This document shows positions 34,670-43,589 of a stretch of 64,000 nucleotides of DNA, in pieces. Made by a program: the position numbers and the translations under genes. Under the pieces are notes generated by a model, which ran no database searches, had not been told where the DNA came from, and was given only the letters and a program-made list of their open reading frames with translations. The stretch is from Bacillota bacterium (GTDB lineage: Bacteria; Bacillota; Clostridia; Lachnospirales; Lachnospiraceae), in NCBI GenBank assembly GCA_023386815.1, contig JAEWIZ010000025.1, positions 1-64,000 on the forward strand, read 5' to 3'. Within the stretch, counting starts at the first letter, position 1, and the number at the start of each line of letters is the position of its first letter.

Positions 34670-34882
34670 AGTTAATCACCTCCTCTTATAATAATATTCA
34701 GAGTTGGTAATTACGAAACACTATAGTCATGAAAATTAAAAGTTGATGGAGCATAAAAACCCTTATAAAATAATTTATAAAGGGATTTTACATTAGCTTA
34801 TAAAAGTTTATAAAATTGTCGCCATACAAATTCGAATATAGCATTCATTGTTAGGACTAATCTAGTAATCAGTTATACTAAG

Positions 34883-36055
34883 CTAAGCTTTTCTTCTCGC
34901 AAACACCGATAAGCGCAGGGTGCAGGCGAATAGGGCTACACTGCAGGTCAGTAGTACATAAGGCATGAATTGAAAAGAGGTTAATGCGAAAAACTGACCA
35001 AATAAAGGAGGTATTAGAGTAGTCCCAGTATATGCAAAGGCCATTTGCAGCCCCATAGTTGCCTGAGCATTATCCTTGCCAAAATAAACAGGAGTCTGAT
35101 GTAGCATGGAAGGATAAATAGGGGCAAGCCCTAATCCAATGATAATATATGCACAAATGGCAATCTGATTTGGTAATGGTAGTAGCATAAGAGTGAGTCC
35201 GGCCATAACTAGGATTGAACCAATTCGAATCAAAGCTTCATTGCTTAGCTTCATAGAGATGAAACCACTAAGCATACGTCCTCCTGTTATTCCTAAGAAG
35301 AATAAGGATACCCATCCAGCTGCATTTTCAGGTAGGATACTCTTTGTTTTAACAAGATAGCTGGCACCCCAGAGCATCATGGAAGCCTCGATGGAGGTAT
35401 ATAGGAAAAAAGTTAGCATGGCAACTAGAGCACCCTTTGCTCGAAGTGGTGTGAGGAGCCCATGTTTTTCTTTGTGACTCCTAATTTCCTTCGTGTGTAC
35501 CTCGTGAGGACGGTCATATTTCTTCCACATAGGGAGGGAAAACAGTAGTAGTACTACCAGGAAAAACTGTATGATTGAAATAGTAGAATACCCGCTCCTC
35601 CAGTTTTGACCCCATCGTGTAAGGGCAGAGATCAGAATGGGGCCAAGCATGGCTCCCACACCCCAAAAGCAATGCAGCCAGTTCATGTGCTTCGCTTCGT
35701 AATGCTCAGCTACAAATTCATTCAGCCCCGAATCTACAGCCCCAGCACCAAGGCCCAGCGGAATGGCACAAAGTAACAACCATAGAAAGGAAGGAGATAA
35801 AGAGAAACCCAGAAGTGCGATGGCTGTCATGCTTACACTGGCTACGGTAACTTTCCCTGTACCATATCGTTTAATCAGATGATGGGAAAATAGGCTGGAG
35901 ATAATGGTTCCGCCCGATACCAGTACAGAAATAAAACCTGCATTTCCAACTGGAACCCCGAGATCCACATTTATAATTGGCCAAGAGGAACCCAGTAAGG
36001 AATCTGGAAGTCCTAAACTGATAAATGCTAAATATATTAACGCTAAAAAAATCAT
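34883..36055 (-). CDS. MFS transporter (FucP-like sugar permease type)
   Basis: A 390-residue membrane protein with 12 hydrophobic segments, an early GLPDSLLGSSWP stretch and GLGLAPIYPSMLH near residue 315, a pattern shared with FucP/GlcP-type sugar permeases. AGGAGAG lies seven bases before ATG 36055, so the frame upstream to 36085 is not used. It is the last gene of a PHP-ROK-MFS unit (8 and 24 base gaps by frame). The unit suggests import of a sugar sensed by the ROK protein; the sugar is unknown. Confidence 0.85.
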   Translation of the reverse strand: MIFLALIYLAFISLGLPDSLLGSSWPIINVDLGVPVGNAGFISVLVSGGTIISSLFSHHLIKRYGTGKVTVASVSMTAIALLGFSLSPSFLWLLLCAIPLGLGAGAVDSGLNEFVAEHYEAKHMNWLHCFWGVGAMLGPILISALTRWGQNWRSGYSTISIIQFFLVVLLLFSLPMWKKYDRPHEVHTKEIRSHKEKHGLLTPLRAKGALVAMLTFFLYTSIEASMMLWGASYLVKTKSILPENAAGWVSLFFLGITGGRMLSGFISMKLSNEALIRIGSILVMAGLTLMLLPLPNQIAICAYIIIGLGLAPIYPSMLHQTPVYFGKDNAQATMGLQMAFAYTGTTLIPPLFGQFFALTSFQFMPYVLLTCSVALFACTLRLSVFARRKA

Positions 36056-36093
36056 ATTGAGCTCTCCTATGAAATAAAGTATCATGTCGATGG

Positions 36094-37095
36094 TTACTGT
36101 TTAACGCTTAATCCTGTCTGATACGCAGCTACAGCCTGGGTAATTGAGCCTGTAATAATATCTGTATTCAGATCACTCTGATAATCAATTGGTGGGAATA
36201 TATCCCGTATATCTTTAGAGGAAATTTCTTGATCAATAGCATCCTTTATAGAATCAGTAAAGAAATCGCCGTATAATACAACTTGATCGGGATTTATGGT
36301 ACCGCCAAATACGCTGATTAACTTTGTGATAGCAGTTCCTATTTCCTGAGGGTCATCATAATTTAAGGATACCCAGTCAATACCCAGTGGCAATAGATTT
36401 ACTTCACCGGCGTATCCGCTGGCACCTTTTAAAATTTTGCCATCAATCATAATACCGGAGCCTGGTCCAAAATCTTTGGGAAAATAAATTCCAACAATTA
36501 CAGACATTGATTTTTTATTTCTACCATAGCCGGAAACTGCAGCATTGACATCGTTCTCTATGAGTACCGGTAATTGATATTTCTTTTGGAAATGATCTGA
36601 AAATAAAATGCCTTCTAATTCTTTATAGTCATTCGTTATGATTACTCCGTTACGCTCTACACCCGGCAAAGAAAAGGAAAGGATTTTTATCCTGGGATAG
36701 AGGCTAAGAGAGGATTCTATCATAGCTTCAAAACTGGTAAGTTGCACCTTATCAATCAATTGCTCCGTTTGCCATACTTGTTCCCCGTATAGATTACCGA
36801 CACAGGCAGTAATGATATTATTTTCATTTTGTACCCGCAAAGATAAGGCAAGTACGTGGGCAAATTCTGCATTAAAAGTATAAGCCTGTGAGGGTCTTCC
36901 GCCGGTAGTAGAATGCATTTCACCCAGTGTTACCTCGCCGCTTTCTACGAAGCTATTTAATATATTTCCAACCGTAGCAAAGCTTAGCCCGGTCATCTGA
37001 GTCAGATCCTTGATCGTAGAGGTTCTACAGGAACATAAGGTCCATAGAACTGTTTGTGCATTACTTTGTTTCATATCTATCATGTTAACTCCCAT
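36094..37095 (-). CDS. ROK-family transcriptional regulator without the zinc motif
   Basis: A 333-residue protein. The N-terminal winged helix (about 10-70, TSTIKDLTQMTGLSFATVGNILNSF) is followed by STTGGRPS and a ROK domain with IENDVNAAVSGYGR and GSGIMIDGKILKGASGYAGEV. The ROK zinc cluster (H then CxCGxxGC) is missing; LLPLGIDWVSLNYDD stands in its place. It is therefore a regulator, not a sugar kinase. AGGTG lies close before ATG 37095; ATG 37083 is also possible. It is in one operon with the PHP gene (upstream) and MFS gene (downstream). Confidence 0.88.
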   Translation of the reverse strand: MGVNMIDMKQSNAQTVLWTLCSCRTSTIKDLTQMTGLSFATVGNILNSFVESGEVTLGEMHSTTGGRPSQAYTFNAEFAHVLALSLRVQNENNIITACVGNLYGEQVWQTEQLIDKVQLTSFEAMIESSLSLYPRIKILSFSLPGVERNGVIITNDYKELEGILFSDHFQKKYQLPVLIENDVNAAVSGYGRNKKSMSVIVGIYFPKDFGPGSGIMIDGKILKGASGYAGEVNLLPLGIDWVSLNYDDPQEIGTAITKLISVFGGTINPDQVVLYGDFFTDSIKDAIDQEISSKDIRDIFPPIDYQSDLNTDIITGSITQAVAAYQTGLSVKQ

Positions 37096-37119
37096 ATTTT
37101 CACCTGCCGTTCTGTCTTG

Positions 37120-38046
37120 TTATTTATCGGTATTTACGTTATACATATTCGTAAATGAATCAACGCCGCTATGACCTAGCTGAATCTTCGGTTTTGTTTT
37201 ACCGTGAAAATCACTTCCTCTTGTCACACAGAGATTATACTGTCTGGCTTTTGTGAAAAACCACTGAGCGGTCGTGATATCATGATAGCTACTAAATGCT
37301 TCAATACCGTCGATACCTAATGGAATGATCTCATCTATCATATCAAAATTATCTTTCAGGTTAATACCGGGATGAGCTAAAACCGCTTTACCATTATTAC
37401 GATGAATGGTATCAATGACTTCGCTTATGTCAGGGAAGGTCATTTTGACATAGCAGGGCTTACCCTGAGAACAATAATCCCAATAAAAATTCACATAGGG
37501 ATTATCACTTCGAGCACCACCCACTCTATAGGGTAGTAAGAGCTTGTTATCCAGATAAACCGGGTTTTTTAATAATGCCTCTGCAAATACTTCACCAGTC
37601 CAATGTTCGCTCCAATATCCTCCGGAGGTTATTTCCTGCAGGTCTGTTTCCGTGAGGTGAAATCCTAATTCATTGATGAGACGGAGTCTTTCTTTGGATG
37701 CAGCGATGCACTGATTTCTCACATTCTGTTCAATTTCATCAAAATCCGTACTCCCAAGATCAATATTGTACCCCAGTACATGGAAATTAGCATTTTGAAA
37801 AGTACAGTCAATCTCAATCGCAGGATAGCAGCTCAATCTCGTATGATTGGTCTCCTCAATATTACTTTTGATTCTCATTATTTCTCTGGAACCTTTAACA
37901 CAGTTATGATCTGTAATTGCCATAATGGTTAAACCTGCATCGATACACATTTTATAAAGTTCCGATGGTGTAAATTCACCATCCTCACTGTAACTGGAAT
38001 GAATATGCAGGTCAATGGCATGAAATCCGTTTACATTTGTATCCAT
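37120..38046 (-). CDS. PHP-domain phosphoesterase
   Basis: A 308-residue cytoplasmic protein with the PHP metal motifs DLHIHSSYSEDGEFTP (residues about 11-27), AITDHN near 47, a glutamate in PAIEIDCTF, VLAHPG, and TRGSDFHGKTKP at the C-terminus. The family includes histidinol phosphatase-like and RNase AM-type enzymes. It begins the operon with ROK and MFS genes. GGAGG lies just before ATG 38046, so the TTG at 38061 is rejected. The substrate may be a sugar phosphate given the neighbours. Confidence 0.87.
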   Translation of the reverse strand: MDTNVNGFHAIDLHIHSSYSEDGEFTPSELYKMCIDAGLTIMAITDHNCVKGSREIMRIKSNIEETNHTRLSCYPAIEIDCTFQNANFHVLGYNIDLGSTDFDEIEQNVRNQCIAASKERLRLINELGFHLTETDLQEITSGGYWSEHWTGEVFAEALLKNPVYLDNKLLLPYRVGGARSDNPYVNFYWDYCSQGKPCYVKMTFPDISEVIDTIHRNNGKAVLAHPGINLKDNFDMIDEIIPLGIDGIEAFSSYHDITTAQWFFTKARQYNLCVTRGSDFHGKTKPKIQLGHSGVDSFTNMYNVNTDK

Positions 38047-38167
38047 TTGTTGAACCTCCAATCGAGTAAATGATAGGTAGAGAGTAATGCTCTAACCGTT
38101 ATGCAAAGGATTGCTATATCGATGTCTTATGATCATCGATATAGTTCAAGGTATTATTATGTTGGTT

Positions 38168-38173
38168 ATTATA
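38168..38173 (-). promoter_or_regulatory. -10 box of the PHP-ROK-MFS operon
   Basis: A consensus TATAAT lies on the minus strand about 120 bases before the PHP gene. The -35 region is AT-rich and poor, consistent with a regulated promoter. The surrounding near-repeats (ATAGTTAT twice, 38171-38205) could be a ROK operator. Confidence 0.45.
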
Positions 38174-38267
38174 ACTATTAAAATAAGTGGTAAAATAACT
38201 ATACAACAGAATATTCATAAAGTCAACAACGGATCACCTATGAGAGTAAAATTAATTAGAGATAGAA

Positions 38268-38303
38268 AAAAACTGACAGTTTTGATCTGCCAGTTTCAAA
38301 AAA
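38268..38303 (-). terminator. Terminator of the rubrerythrin-like gene
   Basis: On the minus strand AAACTGGCAG (38296-38287) pairs with CTGTCAGTTT (38279-38270), one mismatch, and is followed by a run of T. Confidence 0.75.
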
Positions 38304-38340
38304 ATTTAGAAAGGATGAACCTATAATTCGCATATTTTTC

Positions 38341-38874
38341 CTAGTAACAGCCGTATATCTCATAATAGCCTTGTGGATATCCACAGATAGGACAGATTTG
38401 TGGAGCACATAAACCGCTTAATATATTTCCACAGCCCAAACATATCCACAGGCTTTCTTGAGGTTTACAAAACAACTGATTTGATTCCACATTCTCAACA
38501 AGAGTTTGTAAGGTACTGTAATGGTTCAGCTTAATATTTGCAATGCCATTGAATAAGGAAGCTAGGTCAGGATAACCTTCTTCTGTTGCAATATGTGAGA
38601 AATTGCTATATAGATCATTTGCAGCATAGAATTCGGCATTGGAGGCATTTACTAAATTTTGATATGTACTTGTATCTCCATTGTTTAATATCCTTCGTAA
38701 TCGTTCACTGATAAATTGAGCATTTCTGGATAGTGTTTCAAAAACATTGCTAATCTCCAAAAATACTTCTTGATCGGAACGCCTTTTATATAGACCATAT
38801 ATTGCATTACTTCTTAATTCATTTTCTAATGCAGTTTGCAGGTTCAGATAAGATTTACTATCCTGGAATTCCAA
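38341..38874 (-). CDS. Rubrerythrin-like protein with degenerate diiron site
   Basis: A 177-residue protein with a ferritin-like four-helix part (about 8-130) and a C-terminal rubredoxin-like zinc/iron ribbon (CLGCGNI, then CPICGYPQGYYE). Canonical rubrerythrins carry several E-x-x-H and glutamate ligands. Here helix 1 has ENELRSNAIY, helix 2 reads FETLSRNAQFISERL without the EExxH pattern, and a single EGYPDLASLF follows. The diiron centre is thus probably lost or altered. It may bind one metal or act as a scaffold. It is a single gene. Confidence 0.78.
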   Translation of the reverse strand: MEFQDSKSYLNLQTALENELRSNAIYGLYKRRSDQEVFLEISNVFETLSRNAQFISERLRRILNNGDTSTYQNLVNASNAEFYAANDLYSNFSHIATEEGYPDLASLFNGIANIKLNHYSTLQTLVENVESNQLFCKPQESLWICLGCGNILSGLCAPQICPICGYPQGYYEIYGCY

Positions 38875-39092
38875 ATTAGCTCCTTATAATATTTCTGGAT
38901 GATTTTGATATATAGTATGTTTAAAAAATGACTTTTATGTATGAGCTTAATCTGATTTATTTTTTAATACAATTGGTATCAACACTTATCTTCCAGTCTG
39001 CATTTAAAAACCTGCATTTGAAATACAGTAAGCTTTGCACTATAATAAAAGGATAGTTGGGTGCATCAGTGTGCAAGCAGGGAGGAATAGGA

Positions 39093-39836
39093 TTGAAGAA
39101 GGATTTTATAATTATAGATCAGGTATCGTTTTCTTTTGAAGATCAGAGGGTGTTACAGGAGGTAAATCTGGTATTAGAGCAAGGTGTTTCTTATGCCTTG
39201 ATTGGTAAATCTGGTTCCGGCAAAACAACAATATTGAATCTGATTGCAGGCTTCTTAAAGCCTGATACAGGACTAATATCTATTCATGGAAGAAAGGTAA
39301 TAAAACCCAGGAAAGAGACGGCTTTTCTCTTTCAGGAGTTGGGGCTCTTTCCTTGGCAGACAGTGGAGGAAGCGGTTTCTATGCCACTTCAGCTGAGAGG
39401 GCAGAAGCAGGGGATAGATGCCAAGGTTCTTACGCTGTTACGGAAGCTGGGGCTGGACAAGCATAGGAATAAATATCCGCAGGAACTAAGCGGAGGAGAA
39501 CAACAACGGGTTGCACTTGCAAGAACTCTAATTTGTGAACCGGATATCATTCTTATGGACGAGCCTACCTCTGCTCTTGATGCTACAACGAAAGAAGAGC
39601 TGCAGGGAGTAATTCGAGGGGAACAACAAAAGCAGCAGGCAACACTACTCTTTGTTACCCACGATGTGGAAGAGGCTGTAATACTGGGTCAGTACATTTT
39701 GATCCTGAAGGAGGATGGAACCATATCACAGCTGGAAAACCCCTATTATTTCATGGAGCATGCAAGAGAACAGCTTGGTTTCTACGAGGAGTGTATTAAA
39801 CTAAGAAAATTGATAAAAGTGGAGAAGGAACTATGA
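39093..39836 (+). CDS. NitT/TauT-type ABC transporter ATP-binding protein
   Basis: A 247-residue ATPase. It shows Walker A GKSGSGKTT, Q-loop LFQELGLFPW, ABC signature LSGGEQQRVALAR, Walker B IILMDEPTSALD and the H-loop VTHDVEEA. This is the nitrate/taurine/thiamine-precursor class. GGGAGG (39080-39085) lies seven bases before TTG 39093, which I take as the start rather than TTG 39057. It overlaps the permease by four bases (ATGA), so the two are translationally coupled. The partner binding protein is encoded on the opposite strand downstream. Confidence 0.93.
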   Translation: MKKDFIIIDQVSFSFEDQRVLQEVNLVLEQGVSYALIGKSGSGKTTILNLIAGFLKPDTGLISIHGRKVIKPRKETAFLFQELGLFPWQTVEEAVSMPLQLRGQKQGIDAKVLTLLRKLGLDKHRNKYPQELSGGEQQRVALARTLICEPDIILMDEPTSALDATTKEELQGVIRGEQQKQQATLLFVTHDVEEAVILGQYILILKEDGTISQLENPYYFMEHAREQLGFYEECIKLRKLIKVEKEL

Positions 39837-40639
39837 AAGAGAGTCAACAGTCAGCACAACTTGCTATTAGCAGAAAGGTTAAGAATTTAGCGAAGGGGCA
39901 GTTTGCAGGGTTTATCAGTTTCCTTATTCTTTGGGAAGTGTTACACCTGTTATTAAATACGCATACCGTACCTTCTCCAATGGAAACTCTCGCCTATCTG
40001 GTGACAGATGTGAGGATCGTTATACTTCATTGCGGAGCGAGTATGTTAAGAGTATTGACTGCGATTGGTATCTCATTATTCATTGGAGTTCCCCTTGGAA
40101 TTCTGCTAGGAGTAAATGAGATCTGTAAGAATTTACTGTCACCACTACTATATTTTATATATCCCATGCCAAAAATCGCATTTCTACCTGTCTTTATGCT
40201 ATTATTTGGGCTTGGGGACACCTCAAAAATAATTTTAATGATATGGATTATTATCTTTCAGATGATTTTATCCGTTCGGGATGGAGTGGAGCAGATATCA
40301 CACACACATGTTAAAGTGATGAATAGTTTCTGTGCAACAGCGGGACAGAGATTCAGGTACCTAATTCTTCCCGCTATTCTTCCACAGATTTTCTCAGGAT
40401 TAAGGATTAGCATCGGAATTACACTTGCATCACTATTTTTTGCCGAGAATTATGCAGCTACCTATGGCATTGGTTATTATATTCTGAGCGCCTGGTCGAA
40501 GATGAATTATGTTGAAATGTTTAGTGGTATTCTGGCTATCGGCTTCATGGGGATTATCTTATTTAATATACTGGATGGACTGGAATATTTAAGTGCTCCT
40601 TGGCTAAAAGGAAAAAGGAAACGACATCCTGCCAATTAA
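39833..40639 (+). CDS. ABC transporter permease (NitT/TauT type)
   Basis: A 268-residue inner-membrane protein with six hydrophobic segments. The EAA-type cytoplasmic loop is seen in the stretch VKVMNSFCATAGQRF followed by RYLILPAILPQIFSGLR, close to the consensus of SsuC/TauC. It overlaps the ATPase gene by four bases. The basic C-terminus (KGKRKRHPAN) is encoded inside the left arm of the terminator at 40613, so the stop codon lies in the hairpin. Confidence 0.93.
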   Translation: MKESQQSAQLAISRKVKNLAKGQFAGFISFLILWEVLHLLLNTHTVPSPMETLAYLVTDVRIVILHCGASMLRVLTAIGISLFIGVPLGILLGVNEICKNLLSPLLYFIYPMPKIAFLPVFMLLFGLGDTSKIILMIWIIIFQMILSVRDGVEQISHTHVKVMNSFCATAGQRFRYLILPAILPQIFSGLRISIGITLASLFFAENYAATYGIGYYILSAWSKMNYVEMFSGILAIGFMGIILFNILDGLEYLSAPWLKGKRKRHPAN

Positions 40640-40680
40640 ACAATACTAATTGCATATCTGGCAGATCTCGTTTCCTTTTA
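40613..40680. terminator. Terminator overlapping the permease stop codon
   Basis: AAAAGGAAACGA (40613-40624) pairs with TCGTTTCCTTTT (40668-40679), and CTGCCA (40629-40634) with TGGCAG (40659-40664). The A- and T-runs at the two feet make it usable from both strands. Confidence 0.8.
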
Positions 40681-40786
40681 AGTAGGCTCGCAGTAGTCAA
40701 TTGCAAAATGTTAAGATCATATCGATTGATATATTATTTCGCAGTTGATGATTAGTTTTATTTTATCTTACTTTATGAAAGGGTAT

Positions 40787-41791
40787 TTAGTTCAAAAAGG
40801 AAAAGTCAGTTAATTCATCATAGGTATAGGTTTTACTGATTAATTCCTTATTCTTTGTCCACTCAATAATGTCATTAAACTGTTCTTCATCGATCGCACC
40901 GGCATGCTGGAAGGTTCCACCCAAACTGGTCAGATAGATGCTGATTGCTTCCGGGAATTGATACTGGGTAAGAATATCACTATACTGTGCGGCATCAGTT
41001 TCATTCATGTAATCGATGGCTTTATTATAAGCAGTATAAAAGGCTTTGATTGCTTCCGGATGATTGGTAATGATATTATCGGTAAACATCAAGGTACCAC
41101 CCTTGATTCCAGCTTCTTTTGAACTGCCAAGTAAATGTGCACCCTGAGAAACCAACATGCCAGCCTGGGGTTCGGTAAATACAACGCCGTCAATCTGGTC
41201 AGACATCAGAGCTTCAGATCTTCCGGAGAAGGAGGGAATCTCAACGATCTCATATTCAAATCCATTCTCAGTGGCAAACTGATCCATAATATATTCTAAA
41301 ATGAAATTAGGCACGAGTGAGATCTTTTTATTAGCTAATTGCTCCATCGTAGTAATACCAGAGTTCGGAGAAGATAAAATCTTAAAGTCTTCACTAATAT
41401 CAGAAGTGATTTTCATGGAAAACCCTTTATCAACAAATGCAGCTCCGGTCATAACATCTCCAATCACAGCGTCCAATGCATTCGATTGAACTGCAGCATT
41501 TCTGTCATTAGGAGATGAGAAGGCTGAAATAGTAACATTGATACCAGCTTCCTCAAAGAATCCTTTTTCTTTTGCAAGGATTAAAGGGATGGCAGATTCT
41601 GCTGGTAAAATTCCAACGTTTAATTCAACTGGAGCAGGTGTCTCCTCTGCCGGATTTACAGTAGGAGTTGATGAAGTAGTGGGTGTGGGTGAAGTGTCGG
41701 TTGAATTGCTAGGATTTTCACTCGTAGTTTTGGAACAAGCGGAAAGTAAGAGTAGACCAGCTACGAGGAAAAGGGTAAGTATTTTTTTCAT
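40787..41791 (-). CDS. ABC transporter substrate-binding lipoprotein (SsuA/THI5-like)
   Basis: A 334-residue lipoprotein. The signal peptide ends in a lipobox LLSAC (C about 19), followed by a serine/threonine/proline-rich linker (about 20-55) and an NMT1/SsuA-like domain (NVGILPAESAIPLILAKEKGFFEEAG onward). AAGGAG lies 10 bases before ATG 41791; the upstream TTG at 41812 overlaps the ribosome site and is rejected. It is convergent with the ATPase/permease pair of the matching type, so the three probably form one importer despite being on opposite strands. Ligand (amine, sulfonate or thiamine precursor) unknown. Confidence 0.92.
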   Translation of the reverse strand: MKKILTLFLVAGLLLLSACSKTTSENPSNSTDTSPTPTTSSTPTVNPAEETPAPVELNVGILPAESAIPLILAKEKGFFEEAGINVTISAFSSPNDRNAAVQSNALDAVIGDVMTGAAFVDKGFSMKITSDISEDFKILSSPNSGITTMEQLANKKISLVPNFILEYIMDQFATENGFEYEIVEIPSFSGRSEALMSDQIDGVVFTEPQAGMLVSQGAHLLGSSKEAGIKGGTLMFTDNIITNHPEAIKAFYTAYNKAIDYMNETDAAQYSDILTQYQFPEAISIYLTSLGGTFQHAGAIDEEQFNDIIEWTKNKELISKTYTYDELTDFSFLN

Positions 41792-41879
41792 AATTAATAT
41801 AATCTCCTTCAAGTTATCTTTATTTTAGAATTCAAGTATTCATTTATATTACCGTCCGACTTGAATCCTATATCTTCTT

Positions 41880-42644
41880 TTAGAAAAATGACGATTCGTT
41901 TAGAGTATTTTGAAATGCCGTTAAATCCATAAAATAAGGGACTACGGTACGATTTAAAAATAGAGGGTTACAATCTCTATTATTTAAACCGCCTTTTGTT
42001 GTGAAGGCCAGGCGGAATCCTTTCTCTCTTAGAACAGCAGCATTTTGTTCCTTATATAGACCAAAGGGATAGGCAAAGGTATCCCGGGCTTCAATGATAG
42101 GATTGGAATTGCACTGATCCAAATCCATGGAAAACTCCAGGTCATTAGCTTCCAGTATCTTGCTGGTCTGTGCATCTGTTCTGGTATGGAACAAGTCAGA
42201 GTGATTAGCATATTCAAATACGTCTTTCATCTCTTCAAGTTCCTTCTGTGATAGACATACGGATTTATCCGGACAAAAAGTGGAAGGTTCCTGGTTCAGC
42301 CATCCGGTAACTACGAAGGCTACTCCATGAAAGCCATATTTCTTTAATAGGGGATACGCGTAGTAAGCAATGGACTGGTAGCAGTCATCAAAGGTTAAGA
42401 GTATGGATTTTGCGGGAAGAGTTCCTTGATTATAGTAATAATTGCGAAGCTCTTCCAGTGTTAGGGTATGATAATGATTCTCATAAAGATAATCCAGCTG
42501 TTTTGTAAAATTCTCTAATGTTACAAAAAGAACGGAAGGCAGATTATCTTCATAATCTTGGCTTACCTTAATTGGATGGGGAAGATCGGGATGGAACATA
42601 GTGCTTTCCCGTATTTCATGATATACTAAGGTGGTAAATGACAT
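41880..42644 (-). CDS. Polysaccharide deacetylase-like protein (NodB fold)
   Basis: A 254-residue protein of carbohydrate esterase family 4 type. ILLTFDDCYQS is the TFDDG motif with C in place of G, YANHSDLFH is the HxxxH metal site, and DTFAYPFGLY matches motif 3. No signal peptide is visible, so it may act in the cytoplasm. It lies 88 bases upstream of the binding-protein gene on the same strand, perhaps in one operon. Deacetylase activity on an N-acetyl sugar, or a related amide hydrolysis, is possible. Confidence 0.85.
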   Translation of the reverse strand: MSFTTLVYHEIRESTMFHPDLPHPIKVSQDYEDNLPSVLFVTLENFTKQLDYLYENHYHTLTLEELRNYYYNQGTLPAKSILLTFDDCYQSIAYYAYPLLKKYGFHGVAFVVTGWLNQEPSTFCPDKSVCLSQKELEEMKDVFEYANHSDLFHTRTDAQTSKILEANDLEFSMDLDQCNSNPIIEARDTFAYPFGLYKEQNAAVLREKGFRLAFTTKGGLNNRDCNPLFLNRTVVPYFMDLTAFQNTLNESSFF

Positions 42645-42802
42645 GGCAAGTATTCTCCAATCTGGTCGTTGGATATTGAAACCCTGAAACCAGTTATTAA
42701 GTATATCACATTGAAATAAAAATTGGTATATAAAAAATAAATGGATATATGCTGGAAATAATACTGGTATATAAAGGAAATAAAAGGTAAGGAGTCGAAA
42801 GA

Positions 42803-43495
42803 ATGAATCAAATTATAGTTTTAGATATTAAATTCAAATTTGGTGAGATTGAGGATGTGATTCATCCCGTTATATTGAAGGATGATGACAATATGGTACT
42901 TATTGACTGTGGTTATACTGGTTTTCTTTCTATGATTGAGCAGGCAATGGAAGAAAAAGGGCTATTTTGCAGTGATCTGACATATGTCTTAATCACGCAT
43001 CAGGATCATGACCATATGGGAGCATTGTTTGACCTAAAGCATAAGTATCCTCACATTCAAATCATTGCGAGTAAGAAAGAGGCGCCATATGTTGCTGGTG
43101 AATTAAAATCCTTGCGATTGGAACAGGCAGAAGCCCTACAGCCTAGTTTACCAGAGGAGCAGAAAGACTTTGGAGAGGCATTTTGTAATATTTTAAAAAA
43201 TGTTAAACCGGTGAAACCTGACATTGTGGTTCAAGATCAAGATGAGTTTCCATGGTGTGGGGGCTGTAGAATGATTGAAACAGCAGGACATACACCAGGG
43301 CATATATCTGTTTATGTGATTCAGAAGAAAATTATGATTACAGGAGACGCTGCAGCACTTGAGAATGGGGAGTTAGTTATTGCAAATCCACACTTTACCT
43401 TAGATGAGCAAGAGGCGGTGACCTCCCTGCACAAAATCCTTAACTATGGTGCCAAAGAAATTATCTGTTATCATGGTGGAGTACTGATACCTTAG
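42803..43495 (+). CDS. MBL-fold metallohydrolase
   Basis: A 230-residue metallo-beta-lactamase-fold enzyme. It has the THQDHDHMG motif (two-metal site, Q in place of the first H-x-H residue order HxHxDH as H-Q-D-H-D-H), TAGHTPGHISVY, a GDAA aspartate and a final YHGG histidine. Members hydrolyse thioesters, lactones and other esters. AAGGAG lies upstream of the ATG. It is a single gene with a strong terminator. Confidence 0.9.
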   Translation: MNQIIVLDIKFKFGEIEDVIHPVILKDDDNMVLIDCGYTGFLSMIEQAMEEKGLFCSDLTYVLITHQDHDHMGALFDLKHKYPHIQIIASKKEAPYVAGELKSLRLEQAEALQPSLPEEQKDFGEAFCNILKNVKPVKPDIVVQDQDEFPWCGGCRMIETAGHTPGHISVYVIQKKIMITGDAAALENGELVIANPHFTLDEQEAVTSLHKILNYGAKEIICYHGGVLIP

Positions 43496-43512
43496 GCAAT
43501 CTGATCTATTTT

Positions 43513-43560
43513 AAAGTCAAAAACGAAGGATACTTGACATACTCCTTCGCTTTTGACTTT
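43513..43560. terminator. Terminator between MBL and flavin reductase genes
   Basis: An 18-bp stem (43513-43530 with 43543-43560, one mismatch) with A and T runs at its feet. It can stop both convergent genes. Confidence 0.9.
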
Positions 43561-43589
43561 GTACAAAGCTTTACTAGGGTAGTGTTTGT

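Noticed and set aside
36094..37095. Glucokinase-type ROK sugar kinase
   Set aside because: A winged helix-turn-helix leads the protein and the zinc cluster is missing, so a regulator is more likely than a kinase.
38111..38326. 71-codon plus-strand frame in the PHP/rubrerythrin gap
   Set aside because: It overlaps the PHP operon promoter and a clear minus-strand terminator, and has no ribosome site or recognisable domain.
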